A DNA stretch of 64,000 nucleotides, from IMG/VR virus record IMGVR_UViG_3300032288_004964, positions 62,001-126,000 of that record, one strand, 5' to 3'. This stretch comes from a virus. Positions 1-9,500 of this stretch are shown piece after piece. A model generated the notes under the pieces. It was not told the origin of the DNA, did not search any database, and worked only from the letters and a program-made list of their open reading frames with translations. The stretch's first letter is position 1. Each line of letters begins with the position of its first letter. The translations under genes were made by a program, and so were the position numbers.

Positions 1-729
1 GTTAGACCGGCACAAGTAAAAGAAATTCAATCATATTCTATGGTAGATGATAATAACTTCTATGATATTGTAGAAAAAATGAATGATATGTTGCAATCTT
101 GTGTTAGATTAAAATATCCCGATGGTAAGATTACCTCATTTTTAGAAATTAAAGATCAAGACCGTTTATTCTTAATCTTTATGATTAGAGAATTAACATT
201 CCAGCAAGGTAATTCACTAGCAGTTAATGCTAGATGTTCTTGTGGTAATGATATGCAAATTGAAATGAAGAGAGATAATTTTGTATTTCACGAGTTTGAT
301 GAGAAATTGGAAAGATTTTTTGACCTATCAACAAAATCATTTAAATTCAAAGTTCAAAATGGTAAAGATTATGAACTTTCTCCACCTTGTATTGGTATTC
401 AAAAATCATTTACTGATTATATTATTAAAGAAAATAATGAAAAAAGAACTCCTAATTTGGCTTTCTTAAAAATCATTCCTTTTATGTTGAATGGAAGATC
501 TTCTATTACAATTGATGGTATCAAAGCTAAACTTCAAGAATTTGAAAAGATAGATGATATCTCATTTCAATTCCTTAATGCAGCTGTTGGTAAAATGACA
601 TTTGGATTGAAGGAGTTAAAGAAAACTTGTAGCTGCGGGTTGGAGGTGCGCAGCGAAATGACATTTCCCAACGGAGCGTCAGGTATTTTCGTTATTCATG
701 ATGCCTTTGAAGCATATATTAAAGAATAA
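1..729 (+). CDS. T4 gp26-like baseplate hub protein, 5'-truncated by the window edge
   Basis: The frame is open from base 1, so the first visible ATG at 40 is probably internal. The residues before it (VRPAQVKEIQSY) match IKRADVEDIIEY in the complete paralogue at 54051-54818, which supports a start outside the window. The protein matches the T4 gp26-type baseplate family in layout. It carries two cysteine pairs (CSCG in the middle and CSCG near the C-terminus) that could form a small zinc site; the paralogue lacks them. The downstream small gene overlaps its 3' end by 32 nt, which is typical of tail-assembly gene pairs. The family call rests on remembered sequence patterns, not on a search. 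Confidence 0.6.
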   Translation, partial: VRPAQVKEIQSYSMVDDNNFYDIVEKMNDMLQSCVRLKYPDGKITSFLEIKDQDRLFLIFMIRELTFQQGNSLAVNARCSCGNDMQIEMKRDNFVFHEFDEKLERFFDLSTKSFKFKVQNGKDYELSPPCIGIQKSFTDYIIKENNEKRTPNLAFLKIIPFMLNGRSSITIDGIKAKLQEFEKIDDISFQFLNAAVGKMTFGLKELKKTCSCGLEVRSEMTFPNGASGIFVIHDAFEAYIKE

Positions 730-949
730 GTTACTTTTACAGAAACACTTTAATACACAAGAAATTTCAATGGATGAATGGCCTTATTGGTTATTAGAAG
801 AGAATATTAAAATAGTTAATGAAATCATAGAAGAAGAGGAAAAACAAAAGAAAAAGGATGAAGAAAAACAACAAGCAGGAATGCCTAACTTTAATCCTGG
901 ATCAATGATGAAAAATGCTTCAAGTATGATGGGTAATATTAAGAGATAA
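698..949 (+). CDS. Small baseplate/tail assembly protein
   Basis: The protein is 83 residues, starting at tandem ATGs (698 or 701) inside the 3' end of the gp26-like gene. A core like LLLQKHFNTQEISMDEWPYW followed by LLEENI resembles the small chaperone-like proteins that accompany tail and baseplate hub genes in large phages, where a WPYW/MPYW motif follows a short helix. The middle is highly charged (EEEEKQKKKDEEKQ) and the end is rich in Met, Asn and Gly. The overlap suggests translational coupling. An ATG at 770 is a possible later start, but it would remove the helix before WPYW. The function is inferred. Confidence 0.5.
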   Translation: MMPLKHILKNKLLLQKHFNTQEISMDEWPYWLLEENIKIVNEIIEEEEKQKKKDEEKQQAGMPNFNPGSMMKNASSMMGNIKR

Positions 950-950
950 A

Positions 951-978
951 AAAAGAGAGACAAATGTCTCTCTTTTTT
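951..978. terminator. Bidirectional intrinsic terminator
   Basis: A 12-bp perfect inverted repeat (AAAAGAGAGACA / TGTCTCTCTTTT, 2-nt loop) runs into a T tract. It lies between the converging small assembly gene and the tail tube gene and can serve both. Confidence 0.85.
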
Positions 979-995
979 GTTTAGTATTTTTACTA

Positions 996-1613
996 TTAGT
1001 ATCCAGAAATAAGTGGAGGGTTAATAGAGAAGTTATTATCAATATATTCATCAATCCAGTAATCTGCTATGAAGTCTGCATCACAAGACCAGATATCACT
1101 TCCTTCCCATTTAAGAGAAATACCACTTACTGATTTAATTTGACAGTTTTGGAAAGTTACCCTTCTAAGAACAAATCCTTTTTTATCATGTTGATTTACA
1201 ATAATAGTTCCAATAATGTCACTCTTATAATGTAAGTAACCTGTTTGAGAATTCCAAACTAAATCATACCATGATTTTAATGTATTCCAGTTTTCCATTG
1301 AACCTCCTTGATTAACATTAACTTGGAAGTTAATTTTGAAGTCAATAGTTGTTTTAGCTGGACCAGCTGCCATAAAAGCTCTAGTTGAATACTTGAACCT
1401 TTGTTCTTTAGTTTCAATTGCTTCTGTTAAGTTTACATCAATTGATGTTGCGTTTTCTAATAGCAATAGGGTATTTCTACCTTGTGCTTGTAATAAAGTC
1501 GGTAATACAAATGTTATTTCAAACAAATTAGTATATACTGGTTCTTCTGGTGACGTACCTGGTCCACCTGGTGAACCTACGTTTGAGATATTTGTAAAAT
1601 GTGGTAATGGCAT
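996..1613 (-). CDS. Tail tube protein (gp19-like)
   Basis: This 205-residue protein has a Gly/Pro-rich N-terminus (MPLPHFTNIS, then SPGGPG) followed by a beta-rich domain. Features such as NLFEITFVLP, FKINFQVN and the late W-S-C-D-A-D-F stretch match T4 gp19-type tail tube subunits (163 residues in T4). It lies next to baseplate genes and has a late-type motif 23 nt upstream, as expected for an abundant virion protein. The Pro/Gly N-terminal extension is longer than in T4. It could instead be a related hub-proximal tube initiator. Confidence 0.6.
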   Translation of the reverse strand: MPLPHFTNISNVGSPGGPGTSPEEPVYTNLFEITFVLPTLLQAQGRNTLLLLENATSIDVNLTEAIETKEQRFKYSTRAFMAAGPAKTTIDFKINFQVNVNQGGSMENWNTLKSWYDLVWNSQTGYLHYKSDIIGTIIVNQHDKKGFVLRRVTFQNCQIKSVSGISLKWEGSDIWSCDADFIADYWIDEYIDNNFSINPPLISGY

Positions 1614-1636
1614 ATCTTTTTTAATTATTTTTTATA

Positions 1637-1648
1637 AATTATATATTA
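1637..1648 (-). promoter_or_regulatory. Late-type promoter motif for the tail tube gene
   Basis: On the minus strand this reads TAATATATAATT, 23 nt before the tail tube start codon. It matches the TAATATATAC-type motif found before other virion genes in the window. Confidence 0.45.
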
Positions 1649-1726
1649 TTACTCACATTCTCTTTATCTCCATTTATTATAATTATGTTGTTAAAAATGC
1701 CATTTCCACTTTTTAATAGATAGATT

Positions 1727-2074
1727 ATGAACTGTAACTATAGATTTTGCAATAAAGAGATTAAATGGGGTAGACCAGACAGAAAGTTTTGTAATAAAAA
1801 TTGCAAGTCAAAGGAAAATGCTATAATAAAAGAACTAAAGTCACTCAGTAGAAGAAATAAAAGAAACAAAGAATTTGTTGAAAAATCAAATATTAAACAT
1901 AACTATAAATATAATTATGATTTAACGCTTTATGAAAATTGCAGAAGTAAAGTTAAAATAATATGTCCAATACACGGAGAATTTGAACAAACACCAAACG
2001 CTCATTTATACTCTGGTAGTGGTTGTGAAAAATGCGCTAGAGAAGCTAGAAGAAAAGAAACAATATCGCAATAA
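1727..2074 (+). CDS. Zinc-ribbon protein, probable homing-endonuclease remnant
   Basis: The protein is 115 residues. Its N-terminus holds a C-x4-C then C-x3-C pattern (CNYRFCNKE, FCNKNCKSK). Its C-terminal half contains KVKIICPIHGEFEQTPNAHL followed by GSGCEKCA, a zinc-ribbon pattern common in the N-terminal part of phage HNH/VSR-like homing endonucleases. No catalytic nuclease domain follows: the frame ends 15 residues after the last Cys pair. It may therefore be a decayed homing gene or a stand-alone DNA-binding module. It sits just before the gp47-like gene, an ordinary place for such elements. Confidence 0.5.
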   Translation: MNCNYRFCNKEIKWGRPDRKFCNKNCKSKENAIIKELKSLSRRNKRNKEFVEKSNIKHNYKYNYDLTLYENCRSKVKIICPIHGEFEQTPNAHLYSGSGCEKCAREARRKETISQ

Positions 2075-2102
2075 TTTCATATAAAAAGAAAAACTAGTTT
2101 TA

Positions 2103-3221
2103 ATGAAAGTTTTTATAACAACTGATTGGCATTTTGGTGTTTATCTTAATAATTTAGACAAATGGTTGAATATGATGGAAGATTATTTCTATAATTCATT
2201 TATACCATATATAAAAGCAAATGCCGAACCAGGTGATATTCTTATTCACTGTGGTGACCTTTATGATAATAGAACATCTATTCCTATTATAGCTTCTTAC
2301 AAGGCGGAAAAGATACTTATAGAGATATCTAAGATACTCCCACTTCACATTATAGTTGGTAATCATGATCTTTATAACAAAGGAACTAATGATATTAACT
2401 CGGTTAGATTATTCAACCATGTTCCTAATATATCTGTTTATACCGACACTACATCTATTGAAATAGGTGGTCAAAAATTAGTACTTATGCCCTGGGTTGA
2501 AAAAAGATTAGATATGATTAAAGAGATTGATAATAATCCAGGTGATTATCTTTTCTGTCACTCTGATTTAAATGGATGTTTAATGCACTTAAACTCTGTA
2601 GCCCACAGAAATGCTGATAAAATTGATGTTGATAACTTTGGAAAGTATAAACATGTATTCAGTGGACACATACACATTAGACAAACCAATAAAAACTTCT
2701 CATTTATTGGATCTCCCTATCAAATGGATAGAAATGATATGGGTGATCAAAAAGGAATAACTATACTTGATCTATCAAATGATAAAATTAACTTTGAACC
2801 AAATAAATACTCTCCAGTATTTAGAAGATTTAGTGTTTCTAATGAAGATGATATTGATAGACTAGATGAATTAAAAGATACTAAAGATTACATAGATTTG
2901 TCTATATCAAACAATCTCCTAATTAGTAATAGAAAGCTTCGCCGAAAACTAGAAGTGATGTTAGAGAAAGGTAATTTTGCTTCTGTTGACTATATTGATG
3001 ATATTACAAAAGAGTTAGTTGAAGGTGAAGAAGTGAATGAATCTGTTGAATTGGATGAGAACGGAATGGAGATATCTGTTCAATTAGAATATGAAGATTA
3101 TATTAAAGAATATATCTTAAAACAAAAATATGATAATGATAAATTCAAATCTGGAGTTATTTCTGAATTTGATGAAGTTATTAAAATCTATAATGAAAAT
3201 TATAAAGTAAAAAGTGAATAA
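2103..3221 (+). CDS. Recombination nuclease subunit, SbcD/Mre11 (T4 gp47) family
   Basis: This 372-residue protein carries the calcineurin-type phosphoesterase motifs in order: TDWHFG (residues about 7-12), HCGDLYDN (GDxxD), VGNHDLYN (GNHD), FCHSDLNG and FSGHIHIRQ (GHxH). In T4, gp47 pairs with the SMC-like gp46 ATPase to resect DNA ends for recombination-dependent replication. No gp46 homologue is visible in the window. The C-terminal third is acidic and not conserved in an obvious way. A bidirectional terminator follows immediately. Confidence 0.85.
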   Translation: MKVFITTDWHFGVYLNNLDKWLNMMEDYFYNSFIPYIKANAEPGDILIHCGDLYDNRTSIPIIASYKAEKILIEISKILPLHIIVGNHDLYNKGTNDINSVRLFNHVPNISVYTDTTSIEIGGQKLVLMPWVEKRLDMIKEIDNNPGDYLFCHSDLNGCLMHLNSVAHRNADKIDVDNFGKYKHVFSGHIHIRQTNKNFSFIGSPYQMDRNDMGDQKGITILDLSNDKINFEPNKYSPVFRRFSVSNEDDIDRLDELKDTKDYIDLSISNNLLISNRKLRRKLEVMLEKGNFASVDYIDDITKELVEGEEVNESVELDENGMEISVQLEYEDYIKEYILKQKYDNDKFKSGVISEFDEVIKIYNENYKVKSE

Positions 3222-3224
3222 AAC

Positions 3225-3252
3225 AAAAACCCATCTTTAAGATGGGTTTTTT
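3225..3252. terminator. Bidirectional intrinsic terminator
   Basis: An inverted repeat AAAAACCCATC / GATGGGTTTTT with a 5-nt loop separates the converging gp47-like and cupin genes. Confidence 0.85.
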
Positions 3253-3503
3253 ATTAACTTTATTTTCAAATCACCAGTTCCTTTTATTAGTCTATGATAA
3301 ATACCCATTGGTATAAATACTTCTCCTTTTATTTCTTTGGGTAATTCATTATCTATTTGAATCATCCAATCTGTTTTACCAATAGATTCGATTATTCTAT
3401 CTTCTCTATCACGATGCCACATAAATTCACCAGAATCAGTATCATTATGGAACTCTCTGATAAAGATATTATCACTTAATTTATTTTCTTGAAATGGTAA
3501 CAT
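3237..3503 (-). CDS. Small cupin-fold protein
   Basis: The protein has about 88 residues from ATG 3503. A TTG at 3512 that overlaps the upstream stop codon is the alternative start. The sequence EFMWHRDREDR, then DWMIQIDNELP and FIPMGIYHRLIKG, is the pattern of small single-domain cupins found in many T4-like phages. The two His residues and the acidic residue could bind metal. The substrate is unknown. It directly follows the leader-bearing gene at 3509-3928, probably in one transcript. Confidence 0.6.
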   Translation of the reverse strand: MLPFQENKLSDNIFIREFHNDTDSGEFMWHRDREDRIIESIGKTDWMIQIDNELPKEIKGEVFIPMGIYHRLIKGTGDLKIKLIKNPS

Positions 3504-3508
3504 ATGAA

Positions 3509-3928
3509 TCAATTATGCTTTGTAAATGAAATTTGTAAATGGTGAAAATTATCAACTTCCTTACCAAAGAAATACAATCTATGATTTTTATACTTTACAA
3601 GATTATGACTAGCTGGATCTTCCGTTGTAGAATAAAACATATTTAAAATATAAAAATCTTCGCTTTCCATGTAATCAATCATCCTTTCAAAAACTTCCTT
3701 TACATCATCATAGGTAAAAGACTTAGAACGTTCTTCATAATAGCCTGAATTTTGTACAACTCCAACAAATACTCTTATAGAGTCAGGACTAAGAACTCCA
3801 CCAGTTCCTTTCATCTCACGAACATCTACAAAATAACCTAAATCTGTTAGTTCTAATAAAATATCATTTAACTCATTAGTATTTTTATTAAAAGATTCAA
3901 ATATTTTATATTTTTTTAAGTGTTTCAT
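3509..3928 (-). CDS. Putative head-targeted protein of unknown function
   Basis: This 139-residue protein has no recognised domain. Its N-terminus, MKHLKKYKIFES, fits the shared leader seen on at least nine other proteins here (basic/aromatic start, then I/L-x-E followed by a small residue), which resembles the T4 capsid-targeting sequence. The predicted cut would fall after KIFE. A late-type motif (TATATATAGT on the minus strand) ends 2 nt before the start codon. The rest is a mixed alpha/beta protein with an aromatic C-terminus. Confidence 0.5.
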   Translation of the reverse strand: MKHLKKYKIFESFNKNTNELNDILLELTDLGYFVDVREMKGTGGVLSPDSIRVFVGVVQNSGYYEERSKSFTYDDVKEVFERMIDYMESEDFYILNMFYSTTEDPASHNLVKYKNHRLYFFGKEVDNFHHLQISFTKHN

Positions 3929-3931
3929 ATA

Positions 3932-5269
3932 CTATATATAAAAATAATCAGTATAATTATTTGACTTTAATCGGTATCTCATAATTTGTCTATCTATTCC
4001 CGATCCATCAACTGCTTTTGATATAGATTCATAAATAATTCCATTTATAGAGACCGATTTTAGTTTTGGTATGCCTGTTTCTTTTAACTCGACCACTTTA
4101 TCCAAATAAAACCAACTTGGATATGATTTTGAGTTAAGTCTCCAATTTATATAATCATGTGTTTTTTTTAATTCTTTTACAGCTTCTGTTATTGACCCAT
4201 ATTCTTTTCCTTCTATTGATATTCTTTCTTTTTTTGACAGATGTGGATCAACTTCAATAAATTTATTATACTTTATGTTTAGATCATTATCTTTGAATAG
4301 ATAGTTTTTGAAGTGAGATGACTTTAATCTTGAACGTATTAAAGACCTATCAATACTAAGTCTTTCAACAGATTCGGAAATAGATTTATATTCTATATTA
4401 TCAATGATTATTTCTTTTTTAGTCTCCTGGTCAAACTTTTTTCTTTTTTCTTGAAGTCTAATCTTTATTTTTAATTTTAAATCTTCGCCAATATATTCAT
4501 AAAATTTATATCTTCTTTTAAAAAATCTATTCGGTACACAATCAATATATAAAATTAAACCATCTATATCTTTTTCAATAATTAGTCTATCGATCTTATC
4601 AAATTCCTCATTTTCTCTAATTTTTAATTTTCCAAAAATATACCTTAAATCCTCCCCAAAGAACTCGTAAAAACCATAAGCATTTTTAAGAAAATTATGG
4701 TCTACTCTTTTTTTAATTAATGATAGTTCGTTTAGATAATCATCAATATTTCCAAATTTTATCTCGTTTCTAATAAATTCACATCTTTCTTTAAATTCAT
4801 CATTATATTTCTTCCACTTTTTTTCATTTTTTAATTTAGATTCTGTAGATAAAATACTCTTATGTATATTTTTTTTAAGATTTTCTTTGTATATCTTAGC
4901 TTTTTCCAAACCAAATGCTTCTTCATAGGTTTTACCCTTTTTGGGACTATTTTTAGATATCTTCTCTCTTATTAATTCTAAATCAGGATGATTAGATAGA
5001 GTATCTCCTCCATCACCACCAGGAGCGATATTATATCCTATTTTTCTATCAGTTGATTTATAATATGATATCCAATAAATCTCCTTCTTTGAAAGTACAT
5101 TATAGTCATCAGTTTCATCAATAATTTCTTTGATGAAATTTTCCATTCCATATTTTTTTAAAGACCTACTAATTATCAATCCTGATCCAAAATAGTTGGG
5201 ATCTGATGTGGTGTCTTTGCCTATATAAATTTTATTATTTACAAGATTGGTTATTTTATATATTTGCAT
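3932..5269 (-). CDS. GIY-YIG homing endonuclease with NUMOD-type repeats
   Basis: The protein is 445 residues. The N-terminal domain has the GIY-YIG signature as IYKITN...KIYIGKDT (residues 3-20), then FGSG, and ends with GYNIAPGGDGG. The C-terminal part carries three NUMOD1-like helix-turn-helix units: YKSISESVERL, YGSITEAVKEL and YESISKAVDGS, each followed by a basic R-x-R-L-K-S type segment. This is a free-standing (Seg-type) mobile gene, inserted between leader-bearing genes. Its own TTAATATATAAT motif lies about 21 nt upstream. No intron is apparent around it. Confidence 0.85.
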   Translation of the reverse strand: MQIYKITNLVNNKIYIGKDTTSDPNYFGSGLIISRSLKKYGMENFIKEIIDETDDYNVLSKKEIYWISYYKSTDRKIGYNIAPGGDGGDTLSNHPDLELIREKISKNSPKKGKTYEEAFGLEKAKIYKENLKKNIHKSILSTESKLKNEKKWKKYNDEFKERCEFIRNEIKFGNIDDYLNELSLIKKRVDHNFLKNAYGFYEFFGEDLRYIFGKLKIRENEEFDKIDRLIIEKDIDGLILYIDCVPNRFFKRRYKFYEYIGEDLKLKIKIRLQEKRKKFDQETKKEIIIDNIEYKSISESVERLSIDRSLIRSRLKSSHFKNYLFKDNDLNIKYNKFIEVDPHLSKKERISIEGKEYGSITEAVKELKKTHDYINWRLNSKSYPSWFYLDKVVELKETGIPKLKSVSINGIIYESISKAVDGSGIDRQIMRYRLKSNNYTDYFYI

Positions 5270-5322
5270 AATGATAATTTTTTATTTACCATTATATATT
5301 AAATGTCTTCTCCTCCCTTAAA

Positions 5323-5901
5323 TTACCAAAATCCCGGGTAGGATTTATTGTTCCACAAGTGACCAAATTTATTAATTCTACACGCCCAGTAACCAGCAGT
5401 AGTTTTGTCTTTTTTTGCGGGGCAATTCATGCGACTGGAAAATGCTTTTCTTGCTTTAGGATTACTAACTTTAGCAGTCAATCCACCTTTTATATCACCA
5501 AATGAAATCTTTTTAACCCTGCCAGTTTTAGGATTTTTAACATAAACATAATATTTTTTACCCGATCCGGTGTTTCTCATTGGGTAATTTAATTTAACTT
5601 CTTTTCCGTGATATTCAGCCTCATTTAGTTCTTCAATGTTTTCCATTGGTATATCTAAAGGAACTAACTCACCGTTGTACATTCCAAACTTACCAATATC
5701 AGTTGATTCATATAATTCTTTATCAACATCACATAGATTAACTCTACCTAAGTCAAATAGTTCTCTAGCTTCTTTGATAACCTCATAAAAAGCTTCTGAG
5801 CCTGGTCTGAATATATTTTCAGTAATAGGTTTATTATTCTCTAAATGATATTTAAGAGATTCTGATACATTTATAGATTCTGTGAATTTTCTAATTTGCA
5901 T
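5323..5901 (-). CDS. Putative head-targeted protein with conserved YW-C C-terminal domain
   Basis: This 192-residue protein starts MQIRKFTESINVSES, a variant of the shared leader peptide with a V-S-E/S site. The C-terminal 90 residues contain KKYYVYVKNPKTGRVKKISF, then a basic stretch RKAFSSRMNCPAKKDKT followed by TAGYWACRINKFG. I recognise that pattern from uncharacterised T4-like phage proteins, where it often ends head-associated proteins. The two Cys residues could bind metal. It is the last gene of a three-gene minus-strand operon (6431 to 5323) whose members all begin with related leaders. Confidence 0.5.
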   Translation of the reverse strand: MQIRKFTESINVSESLKYHLENNKPITENIFRPGSEAFYEVIKEARELFDLGRVNLCDVDKELYESTDIGKFGMYNGELVPLDIPMENIEELNEAEYHGKEVKLNYPMRNTGSGKKYYVYVKNPKTGRVKKISFGDIKGGLTAKVSNPKARKAFSSRMNCPAKKDKTTAGYWACRINKFGHLWNNKSYPGFW

Positions 5902-5910
5902 AGTTAGTTA

Positions 5911-6105
5911 TTATTTTAGTTCATTGAACTTTTCAATTTTGTTCTTTTTAACTTTTTCGAGTTCTTTTTCATCATGTTCAACTGGTTCAGTTTTGATATC
6001 AGGATTTAAATCCTTTTCCATTTCTAAAGAATCAGCATTAAATTCCATTTCTTGGTCTTTAGCTTTTTCTTCTTTAGTTTCGTTAAATCTTTTGATGTGT
6101 GTCAT
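5911..6105 (-). CDS. Small acidic protein with shared leader
   Basis: This 64-residue, highly charged protein starts MTHIKRFNETKEE, a weak version of the leader (IKRFNE). It contains almost only Glu, Lys and Asp with an acidic middle, so it is probably extended or helical. It sits between two other leader-bearing genes with gaps of 9 and 2 nt. By analogy with T4 it could be a scaffold or internal head peptide, but nothing in the sequence proves this. Confidence 0.45.
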   Translation of the reverse strand: MTHIKRFNETKEEKAKDQEMEFNADSLEMEKDLNPDIKTEPVEHDEKELEKVKKNKIEKFNELK

Positions 6106-6107
6106 TT

Positions 6108-6431
6108 TTATTTACTAATTTTTTTAAGAACTTTAGCGCATTTTTCATACTCTTCATTTTCTTCCAGTTCTTTAAGATATTCTCTTAATTGTTCTTTATT
6201 AGATAATTCTAATTTTAGATTAAATCTAACTTCACCTAATTCTTTCATATCTTTTACTTGTTTATCTATTATTTTATTAATAACATCTCTTTTGAATTGT
6301 GACATTTTTGCAAATTCATTCCAATCATTTACACCATTATCTTTTAGAAAGTGTAAAATACCATCGGTACAAGAAGTTATTCTATCTATTGTAGATTCAA
6401 GTAAAAATTGATTATAATTATTTATTTTCAT
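6108..6431 (-). CDS. Putative head-targeted small protein
   Basis: This 107-residue protein starts MKINNYNQFLLES, a clear match to the shared leader with an L-L-E/S site. The remainder is helical and charged, with no known domain. An exact TAATATATAC motif lies 5 nt upstream of the start codon on the same strand and would drive the operon that continues through the genes at 5911 and 5323. The divergent giant gene at 6505 has its own copy of the motif. Confidence 0.5.
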   Translation of the reverse strand: MKINNYNQFLLESTIDRITSCTDGILHFLKDNGVNDWNEFAKMSQFKRDVINKIIDKQVKDMKELGEVRFNLKLELSNKEQLREYLKELEENEEYEKCAKVLKKISK

Positions 6432-6436
6432 TAAAA

Positions 6437-6446
6437 GTATATATTA
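6437..6446 (-). promoter_or_regulatory. Late-type promoter motif TAATATATAC
   Basis: An exact copy on the minus strand, ending 5 nt before the start codon at 6431. It forms a divergent pair with the copy at 6473-6482. Confidence 0.5.
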
Positions 6447-6472
6447 TTTTTCCTTATCAAGAAATGTAAAAT

Positions 6473-6482
6473 TAATATATAC
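6473..6482 (+). promoter_or_regulatory. Late-type promoter motif TAATATATAC
   Basis: An exact copy on the plus strand, 22 nt before the start codon of the 1947-residue virion protein gene. Confidence 0.5.
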
Positions 6483-6504
6483 TTAAAACTATTAATAAGC
6501 ATAG

Positions 6505-9500
6505 ATGTCAAATCATAAAAATTTAATCTGGTACAATAAAGAAGGTGATTATTTAAATTTCCGATACAGTGATACAACTGACAGATTTGAGGGTAATATT
6601 CTTTTTCACGAAAATTCAACAGATACATTTAAAACATATGGTTTGTATATGTTCGAAAGGATACCTGCCTTTGAATATGAGGTTCCTGGTATTTTAACAT
6701 TAGCTAAATTTCAATTATTTAATGAATATGGTATGGATATTCATGGTGCTAAGTATGCTACTCAATCTGTTACATTAATAGAACCAGTTAATAATGATCC
6801 TGATTTCTTTTCAAAGTGGATATATGGTGTTAATTTTGAATCTAAGTTTCCTATTGGAACTCATATAGTTTTTGATACTCCTTTTTTAGAGTTTACCAAT
6901 TCTCAACAAACTTATATAGTTGTTGCTTCTAAGAAAAATGCTATTATGGTTATAAGTTTGATGGATAATCAAACATTTGAAACAACATTTTACACAACAT
7001 ATAGTGATCCAACTCAATATGGTAATATTTATATTTCTGGTTTAAATTTAATAGGTGTTTATAATTATATTGATAATTTTTATAATAATAATTTATCTAA
7101 TTGGAATGAGCCTAATTTTTATGATAAGTATACTAAAGGTAGAAGATTGAATATAGTAAATTCTACTAAGAATAAAAATGCTGATAATAGATTTACACAA
7201 AAAGTTGTAACTGTTGTTGATGATAATTTAACTGATACTATTTATTTTGAGTATGATTTACCTAGTGTATCTTTACCAACTAATACTGATTTAATTATAG
7301 AGCTTGTTACTAAAACTGATTTACCACTAATTTATACTGGTCCATTATCAATATCAACAAATTCTATTTCATTTGGAACATCTACGGTTCCTATAATATT
7401 AAAACCAGGTATAGTTTTTAAGATTAATGGATCTGTTAATAATACATCATTTTATACAGTAGATTCAATACTTAATTTTACATCTAACAATCAGTCTATA
7501 TACTATGCTACGCAATCTTTAGTTACCTACGATAATAGAATATATGAATGTATTCAGGCATATACTCAGAGTGGTGTATCTCCTGATATTAGTGAGTATT
7601 TTACAAATAAAGTAGGACTATCAACAGGATATGAAATAACTCCTGATAATACGGTATATTGGAAATTAGCAACATATATACCGGTATCAGAAACATTAGT
7701 TTCTGAGAATTTATTGTCTTCTCAAATTTATCTTGATAGTAATAAATTATATTTCACACAAGGATTTACTCAAAGTCAAGCAATAACATTAGCATCAGTA
7801 GCTGAGAACTATGCTGATCAATTTAAATTATTTAATGTTGATTTATATTATTCAGTTAATAAATTAAAAGCTGATTTAATGTATCCAACTAGATATGTAG
7901 ATGTTAATTATTATCATACACAAGTTGGTGCTACTTATAGTATAGGTAGTGGTTTTGTTATAAACTATGAAAGAGTTGTTAGAGTTGAGCAAGAGTTAGT
8001 CACTGAATTAAACTATGACATTTCTGAAAATTTTGATTATAATATAGTTTTCACTGATTTAGATGAGTATGGATTAATTATTAAGATTAATAAAATGGTT
8101 TATCAAGAAGAGATAGACTGGGTTTATTCTGGTATAGCTGTTGATATGGTTAGAACAATAGATAGAACACTTAGAAATTGGTTAACTAGAAATCATCCAA
8201 GATTAGTCACATTAGGTATATTTGCTACTTTACAATATATTGGATCTGGTTATTCAATCTTTTTTAATTCTATTAAATTAACTACTGAATATCCAAATGT
8301 TCCTATTGATTTCACTGTCCAAGTTGGTACAACTGCTGATTTTTATATAGAACACTCTAGAGTTTTATTTAATGAAATGGGTAGTTATTTAGGTGTTAAG
8401 ATAAACAATAGAGATTATAGTATAGGTGTTACTTATTCTACTTATCCAACTACTGTTGATATTCCAGGAACACTTCAATTATGGAGTGATGAATATTCTG
8501 ATACATTACAAGATTTTGGAATTTATACAACTATTATCAATAATATGATAAAGTTTGATGTTAAAGAACAGGATCAAAGATTAGAGTATGAATTTTCTAT
8601 AGGTAAGAGTACTTTACCTGGTCTTCCTGGCTATTCTATAATCAGAAAGATGAAAGGTAATGTAGGATTAATAATAACATCTAATCAAATACAACTTCCA
8701 GGTCCTACATATTCTTTAGAAGAAGCTGGATTTGCAACTGGTATGGTTGTTGCTATTAATAATACAATTCATCCATATAATAATCAAGAGTTTGTTGTTT
8801 TAGGATTAGATCCAGATAGAATAGATTTGAGTTATGAGGGTCCTTTCTGGGGATTGACAAATGATATTTGTAGTGTTTCCCCTTTTGTTAATATTGCGTT
8901 TAATCTTGGTTTTGGTGCTACTGGTTGTCCTACACCTGTTGGTCCTACTGGTGCTGGGGGCGGTCCATTTAATCAGTATCAATTTAGTAATTTAATGTTT
9001 AGTATCTCTTATAATCCTAATAGTTATATAATTAACACTTATAATCTAAGTTCATATCAGGGAACTTCTAATATGGTTGATATTACTTATGTTCAGTTAT
9101 CTAATTCCATTTATGCGTTGGGTGATGATATTACAGTAATGGATTCTTATTTTGCTGATTATTTAACTACTATTTCTCTACCGGGTAACACTCAAAGTTT
9201 ACATTTAAAGTTTAATAGTATTAATAATTATCTTTATTCATTATCTAAGAATATACTATATGTCATAGACCCATTATTGAATACCGTTATATCTACTATT
9301 ACTTTAGCAAATGATGCTTTTGGTATTGAGATAAACACATTTAATGGTGATATCTATATCTCATATCAAAATACAAATAGAATTGATATTTATAATTATT
9401 TAAATGTTCTTGTAACAACATTAACATCTGGTTTATCTTGGTCAACCGGTAAAACATATAATATGGCTTTTAATGAGTTTGAAAAAGACATGTATGTTAT

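Noticed and set aside
1336-1716. Plus-strand frame overlapping the tail tube gene
   Set aside because: Antisense shadow of a recognisable structural gene.
6052-6411. Plus-strand frames over the small leader-bearing genes
   Set aside because: Phe/Ser-rich antisense shadows of Glu/Lys-rich genes; no start signal.
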